Shown one piece after another: positions 25,632 through 33,987 of a DNA stretch of 64,000 nt (its first letter is position 1; every line of letters starts with the position of its first letter). The notes under the pieces were generated by a model that saw only the letters and a list, made by a program, of their open reading frames with translations, had not been told where the DNA came from and searched no databases. The stretch is from positions 62,001 to 126,000 of the forward strand of contig NZ_CAKZOT010000112.1 in assembly GCF_937138205.1 (NCBI RefSeq), written 5' to 3'. The stretch comes from an uncultured Rhodospira sp. Lineage in GTDB: Bacteria > Pseudomonadota > Alphaproteobacteria > Rhodospirillales > Rhodospirillaceae. The position numbers and the translations under genes were made by a program.

Positions 25632-26782
25632 CGATGTCAAACGTATCCTCGCCCTCCGGCCCGTCGCGGGACGGACACAGCCAACATCGCGCCGACTGGC
25701 GCGTGGCCATCGTCACCGACGCCGAGCCTGAGCGAAACGGTGTCGGGGCGTACTACACGGATCTGGTCGAGCACCTGCGCGCCCATGTCGCTGAGGTCGA
25801 TGTTCTGGGTCCAGGAGGAGACGGCAGCCTTGGCAGCGTGGCCCTGCCCTTGCCGGGCGACTCGACGCAGAAACTGTGGCTGCCGAACCTGGTCACGGTG
25901 CGCCGCCGATTGCTGGCCTTGCGGCCGCATGTGGTGATCGTGCCGACCCCTGGCCCCTGGGGCCTGCTGGGGGCGCGGCTGGCCAGCGGTCTCGGCGCCG
26001 CCCTGGTGGTCGGCTTCCACACCCACTATGAGAAACTGGCGGATTTGTACTGGAGCAGCGCTTTGGGCGCCATTCCGCGCTCGTACATGCGCATGGCGAA
26101 CCGGTTCCTGTTCGAGCGCTGCGCGGTTGTTTTGGCCAACTCCCACGCCATGGCCGAGGCCGCCCGCGACCTGGGCGCGGAGGCGGTGGACCTGATGGGG
26201 ACGCCCATTCCACGATCGTTCATCGACCCGGAACCGGCGCCGTTGCGCGACAGTGTGTCCCGCGTCGTGTTCGCCGGCCGCCTGGCGCCCGAAAAGAACG
26301 TCCAGACGGTGGTCGACGCCGCTCGCGAACTGCCCGACATCACCTTCACCATCGTCGGGGACGGGCCGATGCGGGCCAGCCTGGATGAGCAGGCCGGTTC
26401 GCTGCCCAATCTGCACCTGCCGGGATGGGTGCCCCGGTCGCGTCTGCCGGCGACACTGGACGAGAACGACGTGCTGGTGCTGCCCTCGCATGTGGAAAGC
26501 CTCGGCACCATCGCCCTGGAGGCGCTGGCGCGGGGGCGCAACGTCCTGGTCTCCGGCGAATGCGGCATCACCGAATGGCCGATGCTGGACCGCGCCCTGT
26601 TCCGCATCGGGGACGGCGAGACGGTCGCCCATGCGCTGTCGCGGGTGGCCAGCCTCGACCCAACCATCCGCCGACGCAAGGCCGCCATGGGGGCCGAGGG
26701 CGCACGGGAGATGAACGCCTGGGCCATTCAGGGCTGGCTGAACGTGCTGGCCAACCATGCCACATCGAAAGGTGACGCGTGA
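25628..26782 (+). CDS. Glycosyltransferase, GT-B fold (family 4-like)
   Basis: A 384-aa GT-B enzyme. N-terminal domain: AIVTDAEPERNGVGAYYTDL (acceptor loop), GFHTHYEKL; C-terminal domain: VVFAGRLAPEKNVQTVVDAA, IVGDGPM, and VLPSHVESLGTIALEALARG with the EX7E donor-binding pattern. The GFHTHY and ESLGTIALEA segments resemble lipid glycosyltransferases such as SqdX, MgtA and Agt, which suggests a diacylglycerol or similar lipid acceptor. It is coupled by 4-base overlaps to both the sulfotransferase and the deacetylase genes. Confidence 0.88.
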   Translation: MTMSNVSSPSGPSRDGHSQHRADWRVAIVTDAEPERNGVGAYYTDLVEHLRAHVAEVDVLGPGGDGSLGSVALPLPGDSTQKLWLPNLVTVRRRLLALRPHVVIVPTPGPWGLLGARLASGLGAALVVGFHTHYEKLADLYWSSALGAIPRSYMRMANRFLFERCAVVLANSHAMAEAARDLGAEAVDLMGTPIPRSFIDPEPAPLRDSVSRVVFAGRLAPEKNVQTVVDAARELPDITFTIVGDGPMRASLDEQAGSLPNLHLPGWVPRSRLPATLDENDVLVLPSHVESLGTIALEALARGRNVLVSGECGITEWPMLDRALFRIGDGETVAHALSRVASLDPTIRRRKAAMGAEGAREMNAWAIQGWLNVLANHATSKGDA

Positions 26783-27486
26783 GCAGCCGGTCCGCCCTCG
26801 GCGACCGCGCGGTCGTGTCCATCCATGACGTCATGCCAGGCTCGATGGACCGCGTCGCCGAGATGCTGGCCCTGCTGGACGGCCACGGCGTTGGCGGTGT
26901 GGACCTTCTGGTCGTGCCCGGACTGGACTGGCGGCCGGACCAGATCGCGCGACTGCAAGCCTGGGCCAAGGCGGGGCACCGTCTCGCCGGCCACGGCTGG
27001 ACCCACAAAGCCCCCCGGATCAACGGCCCGTGGCATCGCCTGCATAGCCTGCTGATCTCCCGCGACGTGGCCGAGCATTTGGCGCTGGACGCCGATGGGA
27101 TCGCCGACCTTGTCACGCGCTGCCATGCCTGGTTTTCAGCCCATGACCTGCCCTCGCCCGAGCTCTACGTCCCGCCCGCCTGGGCGCTCGGGGCAATCCC
27201 GCGCGCTCGGCTGCGCGCCCTGCCCTTTCGGCGCTATGAGGTTTTCAGCGGCCTGATCGACGCGGACAGCGGCCGCTGGCGCTTGGTCCCCATGGTCGGG
27301 TTCGAGGCCGATACGCTGGTCCGCGTCGGCCCGGTGCGGGTGTGGAACGCGATGAACCTCGGGCACGCGGCCTTCTGGAAGACGCCTCTGCGGGTGGCCA
27401 TCCACCCGCACGACCTGTCCTATCGCCTGGCCGGAGACCTGCGCCGGTTGATCGCACGGTTGGGAGACCAGCCCCAAGCGGCGTGA
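26779..27486 (+). CDS. Polysaccharide deacetylase-like protein (DUF2334)
   Basis: A 235-aa protein of the NodB-related fold. SIHDVMPGSMDRV (about 14-26) provides the family's Asp, and HGWTHKAP (about 72-79) the metal-binding His pair; PAWALGAIP and AIHPHDLSYRL near the C-terminus complete the DUF2334 pattern. It probably deacetylates an N-acetyl sugar or a glycolipid. GTG start at 26779 overlaps the glycosyltransferase stop. Its own stop abuts the stop of the convergent gene as TGATCA with no base between. Confidence 0.82.
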   Translation: MSSRSALGDRAVVSIHDVMPGSMDRVAEMLALLDGHGVGGVDLLVVPGLDWRPDQIARLQAWAKAGHRLAGHGWTHKAPRINGPWHRLHSLLISRDVAEHLALDADGIADLVTRCHAWFSAHDLPSPELYVPPAWALGAIPRARLRALPFRRYEVFSGLIDADSGRWRLVPMVGFEADTLVRVGPVRVWNAMNLGHAAFWKTPLRVAIHPHDLSYRLAGDLRRLIARLGDQPQAA

Positions 27487-28107
27487 TCAGGCGCCCGGAT
27501 CGTATTTCGCGCAAAAGGCCGCGATATCGAGGCGCCGGAAGTCCTCCAGGGCGTCCTTGATGGCCTCATGTGACCAGTCCCACCAGCGGATGCGGTGCAG
27601 CGCGGCCTCGATGTCCTCCGGAAACCGCCGGCGAAGCGGCCGCGCCGGCACCCCCGCGACAATGGTGTAGGCCGGCACGTCTCGCGTCACCACCGACCCG
27701 GCCCCCAGCACGGCGCCGTCGTCCACCGTGACGCCCGGCATGACAAGCACGCCGTGGCCGATCCACACATCATGGCCGATGACCACCGGAGCGCTGCGCC
27801 GCCATGCAAAAACGCTGGGGTCATCCGCGCCAAGGTCGAACTGCGCCGCGCGATAAGTGAAATGGTGTTGCGTGGCCCGCTCCATCGGGTGATTGCCGGG
27901 ATTCAGGCGACACTGGGCGGCGATCGAACAGAACTTTCCAATGGTCGTGTAATCGGCCTGCCCATCATTACAGATATAGCTGTAGTCGCCCAATGTGACC
28001 TCGTTCAGGACGACGCGGTCCTGTATCTCGGTCCACGCCCCGAGCGTGCAGTTTCGAGTAATAGATGTAGGGTGTACCGTCGGTTCTTGGGACAATATAT
28101 TGGGCAT
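27487..28107 (-). CDS. Left-handed beta-helix acyltransferase, phosphonate-associated type
   Basis: A 206-aa hexapeptide-repeat protein. The repeats run from about residue 12 to 175, with [20 protein letters not shown] and [17 protein letters not shown] showing the left-handed beta-helix pattern, and the catalytic His in [18 protein letters not shown]. It matches the phosphonate-metabolism hexapeptide family normally found in C-P lyase operons (often called DapH-like). It is divergent from phnCDE across 362 bases that carry a Pho-box-like palindrome. No C-P lyase gene is in the window, so its partner genes may be elsewhere. Confidence 0.85.
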   Translation of the reverse strand: MPNILSQEPTVHPTSITRNCTLGAWTEIQDRVVLNEVTLGDYSYICNDGQADYTTIGKFCSIAAQCRLNPGNHPMERATQHHFTYRAAQFDLGADDPSVFAWRRSAPVVIGHDVWIGHGVLVMPGVTVDDGAVLGAGSVVTRDVPAYTIVAGVPARPLRRRFPEDIEAALHRIRWWDWSHEAIKDALEDFRRLDIAAFCAKYDPGA

Positions 28108-28469
28108 GGCAGGCGTTTCCGCGTGATCTGGGAAAAAGGCCGTTCCGGCGCAGGGGCACTATAGCGCACCCCTCCACCAGGGCGACAGCAGGTTCTATGA
28201 CACTTCAGTGTCAGAAATGTTTCCCTACAGTTATTTGTGCATGTCGAGACGATGAAGTTGTCGCCGCGCGGGGTGCCAAGGCTTTATTTTCGCCGCCGCC
28301 TTGTTAGTCTCCGGCTCGTTCGAACCGCGCTGGCGGCCACGTGCTGACGCACAAGGGGCTGCCGCACAAGGGGGACGCGGTTTCGACTCCCGGGCCAGGA
28401 GGGACCGAAACACGAGGCGATGTCCGGCCTTCCGGACCGGCCCCCCCGCGCCTGACAGAGAGGTACTGA
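28108..28469. promoter_or_regulatory. Divergent control region between acyltransferase gene and phnC (362 bases)
   Basis: No gene was found. The main element is the palindrome at 28197-28214. The stretch 28214-28330 is relatively AT-rich and probably contains the phnC promoter, but no convincing -35/-10 pair stands out. AGAGAGG at 28457-28463 is the ribosome binding site of phnC. Confidence 0.5.
28197..28214. promoter_or_regulatory. Pho-box-like palindrome
   Basis: TGACACT-TC-AGTGTCA (28198-28213) is a perfect inverted repeat. Read on the minus strand with its flanks it is CTGACAC-TGAA-GTGTCAT, two 7-base units with a 4-base spacer, matching 5 and 6 of 7 positions of the PhoB direct-repeat consensus CTGTCAT-N4-CTGTCAT. 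It could serve PhoB or a dimeric repressor. Confidence 0.5.
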
Positions 28470-29303
28470 ATGCGGGTCATCGAGCTTCGAAAGGCCTTCG
28501 GGTCCGTGGTCGCCGTCAAGGGGGCCTCGTTCGACGTCCCGGGGGCCCAGATGATCGGGATCATCGGCCGCTCCGGGGCCGGCAAATCCACGCTTCTGCG
28601 GATGATCAATCACCTGACGCCGGCGACCTCGGGTCAGATCCTGATCGACGACCGCGACATTCTGACGCTGCGCGGCAAGGATCGCCACGCCTGGCAGCGC
28701 GACTGCGCCATGATCTTCCAGCAGTTCAATTTGGTGCCGCGCCTGGACGTGCTGACCAACGTCATGCTCGGCCGTCTGAACCGCCACGGCACCGTGCGCA
28801 GCCTGCTGAAGATGTTCAGCCGCGAGGACATCGCCCGCGCCCTGCACGCCCTGGAACGCCTGGGCATCGCCGAGCAGGCCATGCAACGCGCCGAGGACCT
28901 GTCCGGCGGCCAGCAGCAGCGCGTCGCCATCGCCCGCGCCCTGTCGCAGGAACCGCGCATGATCCTGGCCGACGAGCCGATCGCGTCGCTCGATCCGATG
29001 AGCGCGCAGATCGTCATGACCTCGTTGCGCCAGATTCACGAGCGCGACGGCCTGACCGTGATCTGCAACCTGCACACCCTGGACACGGCCCGCACCTATT
29101 GCGACCGCGTGATCGGAATGCGGGCCGGTGAGATCGTGTTCGACGGTCCCGCCCATGCCGTGACCACCGATGTCGCGCGCGAGATTTACGGCGCCGACGA
29201 CTCGTTCGACGAAGGGGTGACCTCGACCTCGCTGAACGACCCCGCCAAAGCGTCGGACGCCGTGGCCTACCTGCGGCCCGCCGAAGCGGCGGCCGGCGCC
29301 TGA
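28470..29303 (+). CDS. phnC: Phosphonate ABC transporter, ATP-binding protein
   Basis: A 277-aa ABC ATPase. Walker [10 protein letters not shown] (about 31-39), Q-loop [20 protein letters not shown] (specific to PhnC), signature LSGGQQQR, Walker [14 protein letters not shown] and the switch His in CNLHTLD are intact. It energises import of phosphonates with PhnD and PhnE. ATG 28470 follows AGAGAGG by six bases. A strong hairpin lies between it and phnD. Confidence 0.96.
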   Translation: MRVIELRKAFGSVVAVKGASFDVPGAQMIGIIGRSGAGKSTLLRMINHLTPATSGQILIDDRDILTLRGKDRHAWQRDCAMIFQQFNLVPRLDVLTNVMLGRLNRHGTVRSLLKMFSREDIARALHALERLGIAEQAMQRAEDLSGGQQQRVAIARALSQEPRMILADEPIASLDPMSAQIVMTSLRQIHERDGLTVICNLHTLDTARTYCDRVIGMRAGEIVFDGPAHAVTTDVAREIYGADDSFDEGVTSTSLNDPAKASDAVAYLRPAEAAAGA

Positions 29304-29313
29304 GTGTTCCTTT

Positions 29314-29346
29314 CGGCCCCGTGCCTCCCGCACGGGGCCGTTTCTT
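29314..29346 (+). terminator. Intercistronic hairpin with T-tract between phnC and phnD
   Basis: An 11-bp perfect stem CGGCCCCGTGC / GCACGGGGCCG with loop CTCCC (29314-29340) is followed by TTTCTT. It has intrinsic-terminator form, but sits inside the operon, so it more likely sets the ratio of binding protein to ATPase mRNA. Confidence 0.65.
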
Positions 29347-29376
29347 GCCCCATCCCGAGACTTCAAGGAGGGTCCC

Positions 29377-30303
29377 GTGAATCTGTCCCTGTCCATCAAG
29401 GCCGTCGCCTGCTCCGCCGCCATCCTGGCGGCCGCCACCACCGTCGCCCAGGCTCAGGACGAGTCCATCGACGAGTTCCGCATCGGCATCCTGGGCGGCG
29501 AGAACGCCTCCGACCGCCTGCGCTCCAACGAGTGCCTGCGCAGCAAGGTCGAGGAGCTGCTGGGCGTCGAGACCAAGCTGTTCGCCCCGGCCGACTACAA
29601 TGGCGTGATCGAGGGCCTGATCGGCGGCAACCTGGACCTAGCCTGGCTGGGCGCCTCGGGTTACGCCAAGACCTACCTGGAAGACCCGAACGCGGTCGAG
29701 CCGGTGCTGGTCAAGATCAACGTCGACGGCAGTTACGGCTACCACTCCATCGGCTTCGCCCGTGCCGACAACGGCATCACCTCGCTGGACGACATGGAAG
29801 GCAAGGTCTTCGCCTTCGGTGACCCGAACTCCACCTCCGGCTACCTGATCCCGTCCATCGAAATCCCGCAGAAGGGCTACAGCATGGAGCCGGGCGAGTA
29901 CTTCGGCGACGTGGTGTTCTCCGGCGGTCACGAACAGACCATCGTCGGCGTCTACAACGGCGACTACGATGGCGGCGTGACTTGGGCCGACGGCTTGGGC
30001 GAGTGGGAAGACGGCTTCAACAGCGGCGCCTTCCGCAAGGCCGTCGACGCCGGTCTGGTCGACATGACCGAGCTGGTCGAGATCTGGCGCTCGAACGTCA
30101 TCCCCGAAGGCCCGATCGTGCTGCGCCAGGGCCTGCCGGCCGACGTCAAGGAGAAGGTCACCGCCTTCATCGACGACCTGGTCAATATCGACGCCGAGTG
30201 CGCCTACGGCTTCATGGCCGGCGAGATCAAGGACATCGACCCGATCACGCATGAGGCGTATGTCAGCGTGATCGAGGCCCGCAAGGCCAAGATGGGCAAC
30301 TAA
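29377..30303 (+). CDS. phnD: Phosphonate ABC transporter, periplasmic binding protein
   Basis: A 308-aa type II binding protein: signal peptide to about residue 26 (TTVAQAQ), then RIGILGGENASDRLR, LFAPADYNGVIEGLIGGNLD and WLGASGYAKTYL, which line the phosphonate pocket in PhnD, and FGDPNSTSGYLIP (the SxTSGY motif that binds the phosphonate oxygens). GTG start at 29377 has a very strong AAGGAGGG before it, as expected for an abundant binding protein. Codon choice is strongly biased to preferred codons. Confidence 0.96.
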   Translation: MNLSLSIKAVACSAAILAAATTVAQAQDESIDEFRIGILGGENASDRLRSNECLRSKVEELLGVETKLFAPADYNGVIEGLIGGNLDLAWLGASGYAKTYLEDPNAVEPVLVKINVDGSYGYHSIGFARADNGITSLDDMEGKVFAFGDPNSTSGYLIPSIEIPQKGYSMEPGEYFGDVVFSGGHEQTIVGVYNGDYDGGVTWADGLGEWEDGFNSGAFRKAVDAGLVDMTELVEIWRSNVIPEGPIVLRQGLPADVKEKVTAFIDDLVNIDAECAYGFMAGEIKDIDPITHEAYVSVIEARKAKMGN

Positions 30304-30326
30304 AGCCCAGCCTGTCCCGTCCTGGG

Positions 30327-30361
30327 GGGGGGCGGTCCGCCCGGACCGCCCCCCGGTTCCG
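30327..30361 (+). terminator. Intercistronic hairpin between phnD and phnE
   Basis: A 12-bp perfect stem GGGGGGCGGTCC / GGACCGCCCCCC with loop GCCC (30327-30354) starts 23 bases after the phnD stop; only a weak T-tract (GGTTCC, then GTTTC) follows. It probably protects the phnCD message 3' end. Confidence 0.6.
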
Positions 30362-30390
30362 TTTCGCCCCGACTGGCAAGTTCAACCGCC

Positions 30391-31260
30391 ATGACGTCCC
30401 TCACCTACAGTTCCGACCAACACGCCAGCATCGTGGCCCAGGAACAGCGGCGACGGCTGTATTCCTTCCTGACGATCGCGGTGGTGGCGATCATCATGGT
30501 CTCCGGCTACACCGAGGCCGAGTCCATGAATTCCGGCGGATTCATGCATGGGCTGCGCCAGTTCTTCGACTACCCGGGCGACGTGATCGAGGAAGCCTGG
30601 GCCGCCGGCTGGGCGTTCTGGGGGATCGTCTGGCGCTTCATTCCGGCCTTGATCGAGACGCTGAACATCGCCGCCACCGCGACCATTCTTGGCGGGTTGT
30701 TCGCCACCATCTTCGCCTTTCTCAGCACCCGAAACCTGGATGTCTGGCCACCGCTGATCCCGGTGTCGCGCCGCCTGATGGACATTATGCGCGCCTTCCC
30801 CGAGTTGATCCTGGCGCTGTTCCTGATCTTCGTCCTGGGCGCCAGTTCGGTCCCGGCCATGATCGCCGTCGCCTTTCACACCGTCGGCGCGCTGGGCAAG
30901 CTGTTCAGCGAGGTCAATGAGAACATCGACCGCCGCCCGGTGGAGGGTCTTCAGGCTGTGGGCGCTGGGTGGCTACAACGTTTGAGGTTCGGCGTGCTCC
31001 CGCAGGTGCTGCCGAATTACACGAGCTATTTCCTGATGCGCTTCGAGATCAACGTGCGCGCCTCGGCCATTCTCGGCTTCGTTGGTGCCGGCGGTCTCGG
31101 TGCCGAACTGCGGCGCACCATCGGCTGGGGCAGCGGAGAGGAGACCGCCGCCCTGCTGCTGCTGCTGTTCCTGTCCATCATGATCATCGACCAGGTGTCC
31201 GGCATGGTCCGGCGTAGCCTGGTATCCGGCAACCTCCTGGCCCGCAAGGTGCTGGTATGA
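30391..31260 (+). CDS. phnE: Phosphonate ABC transporter, permease 1
   Basis: A 289-aa inner-membrane permease of the MetI type with about six membrane segments, the first at residues 25-45. The cytoplasmic EAA loop that contacts PhnC is seen as ENIDRRPVEGLQAVGAGW (about 177-194). Residues about 210-240 (RASAILGFVGAGGLGAEL) are the conserved PhnE end. It overlaps the second permease gene by 4 bases (ATGA), so the two probably form a heterodimer. Confidence 0.94.
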   Translation: MTSLTYSSDQHASIVAQEQRRRLYSFLTIAVVAIIMVSGYTEAESMNSGGFMHGLRQFFDYPGDVIEEAWAAGWAFWGIVWRFIPALIETLNIAATATILGGLFATIFAFLSTRNLDVWPPLIPVSRRLMDIMRAFPELILALFLIFVLGASSVPAMIAVAFHTVGALGKLFSEVNENIDRRPVEGLQAVGAGWLQRLRFGVLPQVLPNYTSYFLMRFEINVRASAILGFVGAGGLGAELRRTIGWGSGEETAALLLLLFLSIMIIDQVSGMVRRSLVSGNLLARKVLV

Positions 31261-32621
31261 CCGCGACCACGACGCCCTACGACCGGGACGCGCTGCTGGA
31301 CCGCCATGCCGGCGCGGTGCGCCATACCGTGCGCGGCAGTCGCGCCGCCATCGCCTGCCTGATGCTGGTTCTGGCCTATCTCATCTACGCTTGGTTCGCG
31401 TTCGACATCCCGCGCCTGATTGCCACCGCCGAGCCGCAACGGGCCGTTCTGCTGGCCACCGACTCGGTGGTCCACAAGGTTCACGTCACCAAGGGCCTAC
31501 GCAACCCGGGATTCGAGGTGGCCGTCGAGGGCGAGCGCACCGCCACCTACGAAACGCCGCCACCGTGGGTCGAAGCCGATGCCAACGCCGAGCAGGTGTT
31601 CATTGATCTCGGCGACGGCTACACCGTCAGCATCGACGGCACACAGGTCACCATGACCGGGCCGGAGACCGAGCCCATCCGGGTCACTCCCGGCGAGGAC
31701 GGGGTGAGCATCGCCTACAGCGGTGACAAGCCGGACTGGGTCCGCGAGGGCTACAACGTGCAAACGGAAAGCCTCGTCAAGTTCGACGCCCGGCCGACCA
31801 TCGACAAGCGGGTACAGGTGACGCGCTCCAAGATCGAGGTGCACCGGTACTTTTTCGGGTGGGAACACTTCTTCTTTCCGTTCGACTCGGAGCTTCATGG
31901 CCGGTCCCCCGGTGACCTCGTCGACCTGGCGTTTTCCGACGAAAGGCTGGATCCCGAACAGTCGAACCTCTCGCTGATGTTCGACACCTTCTGGCACAAC
32001 AAGGAATGGCAGCATCGCGCCGTCGCCATTGCCTTGCTCGAAACCGTGCTGATGGCCGTGCTGGGCACGTTCACGGCGGCGTTCGTCGGCCTGCCGCTGG
32101 CCTTCGCCGCCGCCCACACCTTCAACAAGGTCGGCGTCGTCCGCTTTGCCCTGCGCCGGCTGTTCGATTTCCTGCGCGGCATCGACATGCTGATCTGGTC
32201 GCTGATCTTCATCCGCGCCTTCGGCCTGGGGCCGTTGACCGGCGCCCTGGCCATCGCCTTCACCGACACCGGCACGCTGGGCAAGCTGTTCTCCGAAGCG
32301 CTGGAGAACATCGACAAGAACCAGGTCGAGGGTGTCCAGGCGACCGGCGCCAACCGCTGGCAGCGCTACCGCTTCGGCGTCATCCCCCAGATCCTGCCGG
32401 TCTTCGTCTCCCAGGGTTTGTACTATCTGGAATCCAACATGCGTTCGGCGACGGTGATCGGCGCCCTCGGTGCCGGCGGCATCGGCCTGATGCTGGTGGA
32501 GACCATGCGCACCTCGCGCGACTGGGAGAACACGCTGTACATCATCATCCTGACCATTCTGCTGGTCGTGGCCATGGATGCGGTGTCGGGCTGGCTGCGG
32601 CGGCGGCTGATCCAGGGGTGA
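31257..32621 (+). CDS. phnE: Phosphonate ABC transporter, permease 2, with large periplasmic insert
   Basis: A 454-aa PhnE paralogue. The C-terminal 200 residues are a standard permease with EAA loop ENIDKNQVEGVQATGAN and the closing RSATVIGALGAGGIGLML. Between a first membrane segment (about 29-52) and the permease core (from about 255) lies a soluble, beta-rich region of about 190 residues (for example VHKVHVTKGLRNPGFEVAVE and YTVSIDGTQVTMTG), expected in the periplasm. Long PhnE2 forms are known from other alphaproteobacteria. The insert could dock PhnD. No further phn gene follows. Confidence 0.92.
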   Translation: MTATTTPYDRDALLDRHAGAVRHTVRGSRAAIACLMLVLAYLIYAWFAFDIPRLIATAEPQRAVLLATDSVVHKVHVTKGLRNPGFEVAVEGERTATYETPPPWVEADANAEQVFIDLGDGYTVSIDGTQVTMTGPETEPIRVTPGEDGVSIAYSGDKPDWVREGYNVQTESLVKFDARPTIDKRVQVTRSKIEVHRYFFGWEHFFFPFDSELHGRSPGDLVDLAFSDERLDPEQSNLSLMFDTFWHNKEWQHRAVAIALLETVLMAVLGTFTAAFVGLPLAFAAAHTFNKVGVVRFALRRLFDFLRGIDMLIWSLIFIRAFGLGPLTGALAIAFTDTGTLGKLFSEALENIDKNQVEGVQATGANRWQRYRFGVIPQILPVFVSQGLYYLESNMRSATVIGALGAGGIGLMLVETMRTSRDWENTLYIIILTILLVVAMDAVSGWLRRRLIQG

Positions 32622-32674
32622 TACCAAGCGACGGAAATCGTGACACGGTTTCCAGACCATCGGCACGCGACCTT

Positions 32675-32778
32675 GGGAGATCCCTCGCGTCCTAACGGAC
32701 GCTTCGGGATGACGTATGTAATTGTTTTTTAAAGAAAATCGTCATCCCGAGCGAGCGAAGCGAGCCGAGGGATCTCCC
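32675..32778. repeat. 104-base inverted repeat element (GGGATGACG type)
   Basis: The left arm starts GGGAGATCCCTCG and ends CTTCGGGATGACG (32675-32714); the right arm runs CGTCATCCCGAGC to CGAGGGATCTCCC (32740-32778). Both arms are the same widespread dispersed motif in opposite orientation, around an AT-rich centre with TTTTTTAAAGAAAA. It lies between the end of phnE2 and the end of the convergent phosphatase gene and may act as a bidirectional terminator. Confidence 0.7.
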
Positions 32779-32846
32779 GCGTCGGCACCGCGCCCGGCGA
32801 ATGGGGAAGAGTCATTGCTTCGGTCCGCTGGTATGAGTCCGCGCGC

Positions 32847-33635
32847 TCATCCGCGCGTCAGGATCGCCGCGAGGTCCGTCCACGTCTCTCCCGTCGACGC
32901 CAGCAGCAACTCGCCATCGCGCCTGGTCGGCGCATACGGCGTGCCGTCGATCAGCCGCCCGACGCCGCCGGCCTCCAACAGCATCAGCACCCCGGCCGCG
33001 TGATCCCACGGCATCAGCCGGGAAAAGGCGGCGAAGTGATAGCGACCGTCCAGCAGACGCAGATAGGCATGGGCCGCGCTGCCCGGGTAGTGCAGGCGCC
33101 GCACCCGCCCCTTGAGCGCCTTGCCGCGCCGGCCATAGGCACAGCCGTGCAGCGCGCCAAGGCGAACCGGCTCTGGCCCCAGGCGGGCGGGACGGCCGTT
33201 CAGTGTGACGCCGCCACCCTGCTCGGCCGCGGCCAGGCACTCGCCCACAGGGTCCAGGATCCAGCCGGCCACGGTCTGCCCCCGGTGCACCAGGGCGACG
33301 ACCAGCGCGAACGTGGGCTCACCCCGCGCGAAATTGCCGGTGCCGTCCACCGGATCGACCACCCAGACCGGCGCGTCCCCACTCATGCGGTCGAGAACGG
33401 AGGGATCGGCGAACACTCCCTCCTCGCCCACCATCACGGACCCCGGCAACAGGTCCGGCAGCCGCTGTCCCAGCACCCGCTCGGCCTCCAGATCGGCCCG
33501 CGTCACCAGGTCCTGGGGGGAGGTTTTGGCGCGAATGTCGGCATCAGAGAGGTTGCGGAAGCGGGGCAGGACCTCGGCCGCCGCGACCTCGCGCAGGATG
33601 TCCGCCACGGCGGCAATGGAAATCGAAAGCACCAT
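32847..33635 (-). CDS. Inositol monophosphatase family protein
   Basis: A 262-aa Mg-dependent, Li-sensitive-type phosphatase. Metal motifs: VGEEGVF (about 69-75), WVVDPVDGTGNFARGEPTF (about 91-109) and PWDHAAGVLMLLEAGG (about 208-223). The family includes inositol monophosphatase, histidinol phosphatase and CysQ; residues here do not decide between them. It is the last gene of the minus-strand series that begins at dusB, with 48 bases to the gene upstream. Confidence 0.88.
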   Translation of the reverse strand: MVLSISIAAVADILREVAAAEVLPRFRNLSDADIRAKTSPQDLVTRADLEAERVLGQRLPDLLPGSVMVGEEGVFADPSVLDRMSGDAPVWVVDPVDGTGNFARGEPTFALVVALVHRGQTVAGWILDPVGECLAAAEQGGGVTLNGRPARLGPEPVRLGALHGCAYGRRGKALKGRVRRLHYPGSAAHAYLRLLDGRYHFAAFSRLMPWDHAAGVLMLLEAGGVGRLIDGTPYAPTRRDGELLLASTGETWTDLAAILTRG

Positions 33636-33683
33636 CAGGGCTGTTTACGGCAAGGGGGGACGGGTCACAAGCGCCGGCCGGCC

Positions 33684-33953
33684 TCACCCCTGATACAGAT
33701 CCCGGTCGCGGCGGTAGGTCTCGCACAGGTCGGCCAGGCGTTGCGCCGCCGCCGGGTCGTACGCCGCCTGTTGCATCAGCAGGCGGACCGCGAACGCGGC
33801 GAAAGCGACCGCCTCGCCCTTGCCGCGCAGATCGGTCGCGGCGGCGATCTCATCCAGGTAGTCGTGGACGAGTCCCCGCGCCATCACGTTGAGTTGGCGC
33901 TTCACCAGATGGTTCTTGCCGCGCCACCGGCGTTGCGACTCCGTGCTGGCCAT
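33684..33953 (-). CDS. Small hypothetical protein, 89 aa
   Basis: A basic N-terminal stretch (SQRRWRGKNHLVKRQLNVMA, residues 6-25) is followed by helices rich in Ala. The beginning looks like a short DNA- or RNA-binding segment of the ribbon-helix-helix kind (KRQLNVMARGLVHDYLDEIA), but this is only a resemblance. ATG 33953 is preceded by GCGAGGGGACCC. It sits between hflX and the phosphatase gene, with palindrome copy 3 just upstream. Confidence 0.65.
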   Translation of the reverse strand: MASTESQRRWRGKNHLVKRQLNVMARGLVHDYLDEIAAATDLRGKGEAVAFAAFAVRLLMQQAAYDPAAAQRLADLCETYRRDRDLYQG

Positions 33954-33987
33954 GGGTCCCCTCGCCCGCCGCCTTCGCTGCGCCCAG

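Noticed and set aside
21000-32800. Phosphonate region as a recent genomic island
   Set aside because: No integrase, tRNA border or composition shift was seen; G+C and codon choice match the flanks. Only the repeat at 32675-32778 hints at a border.
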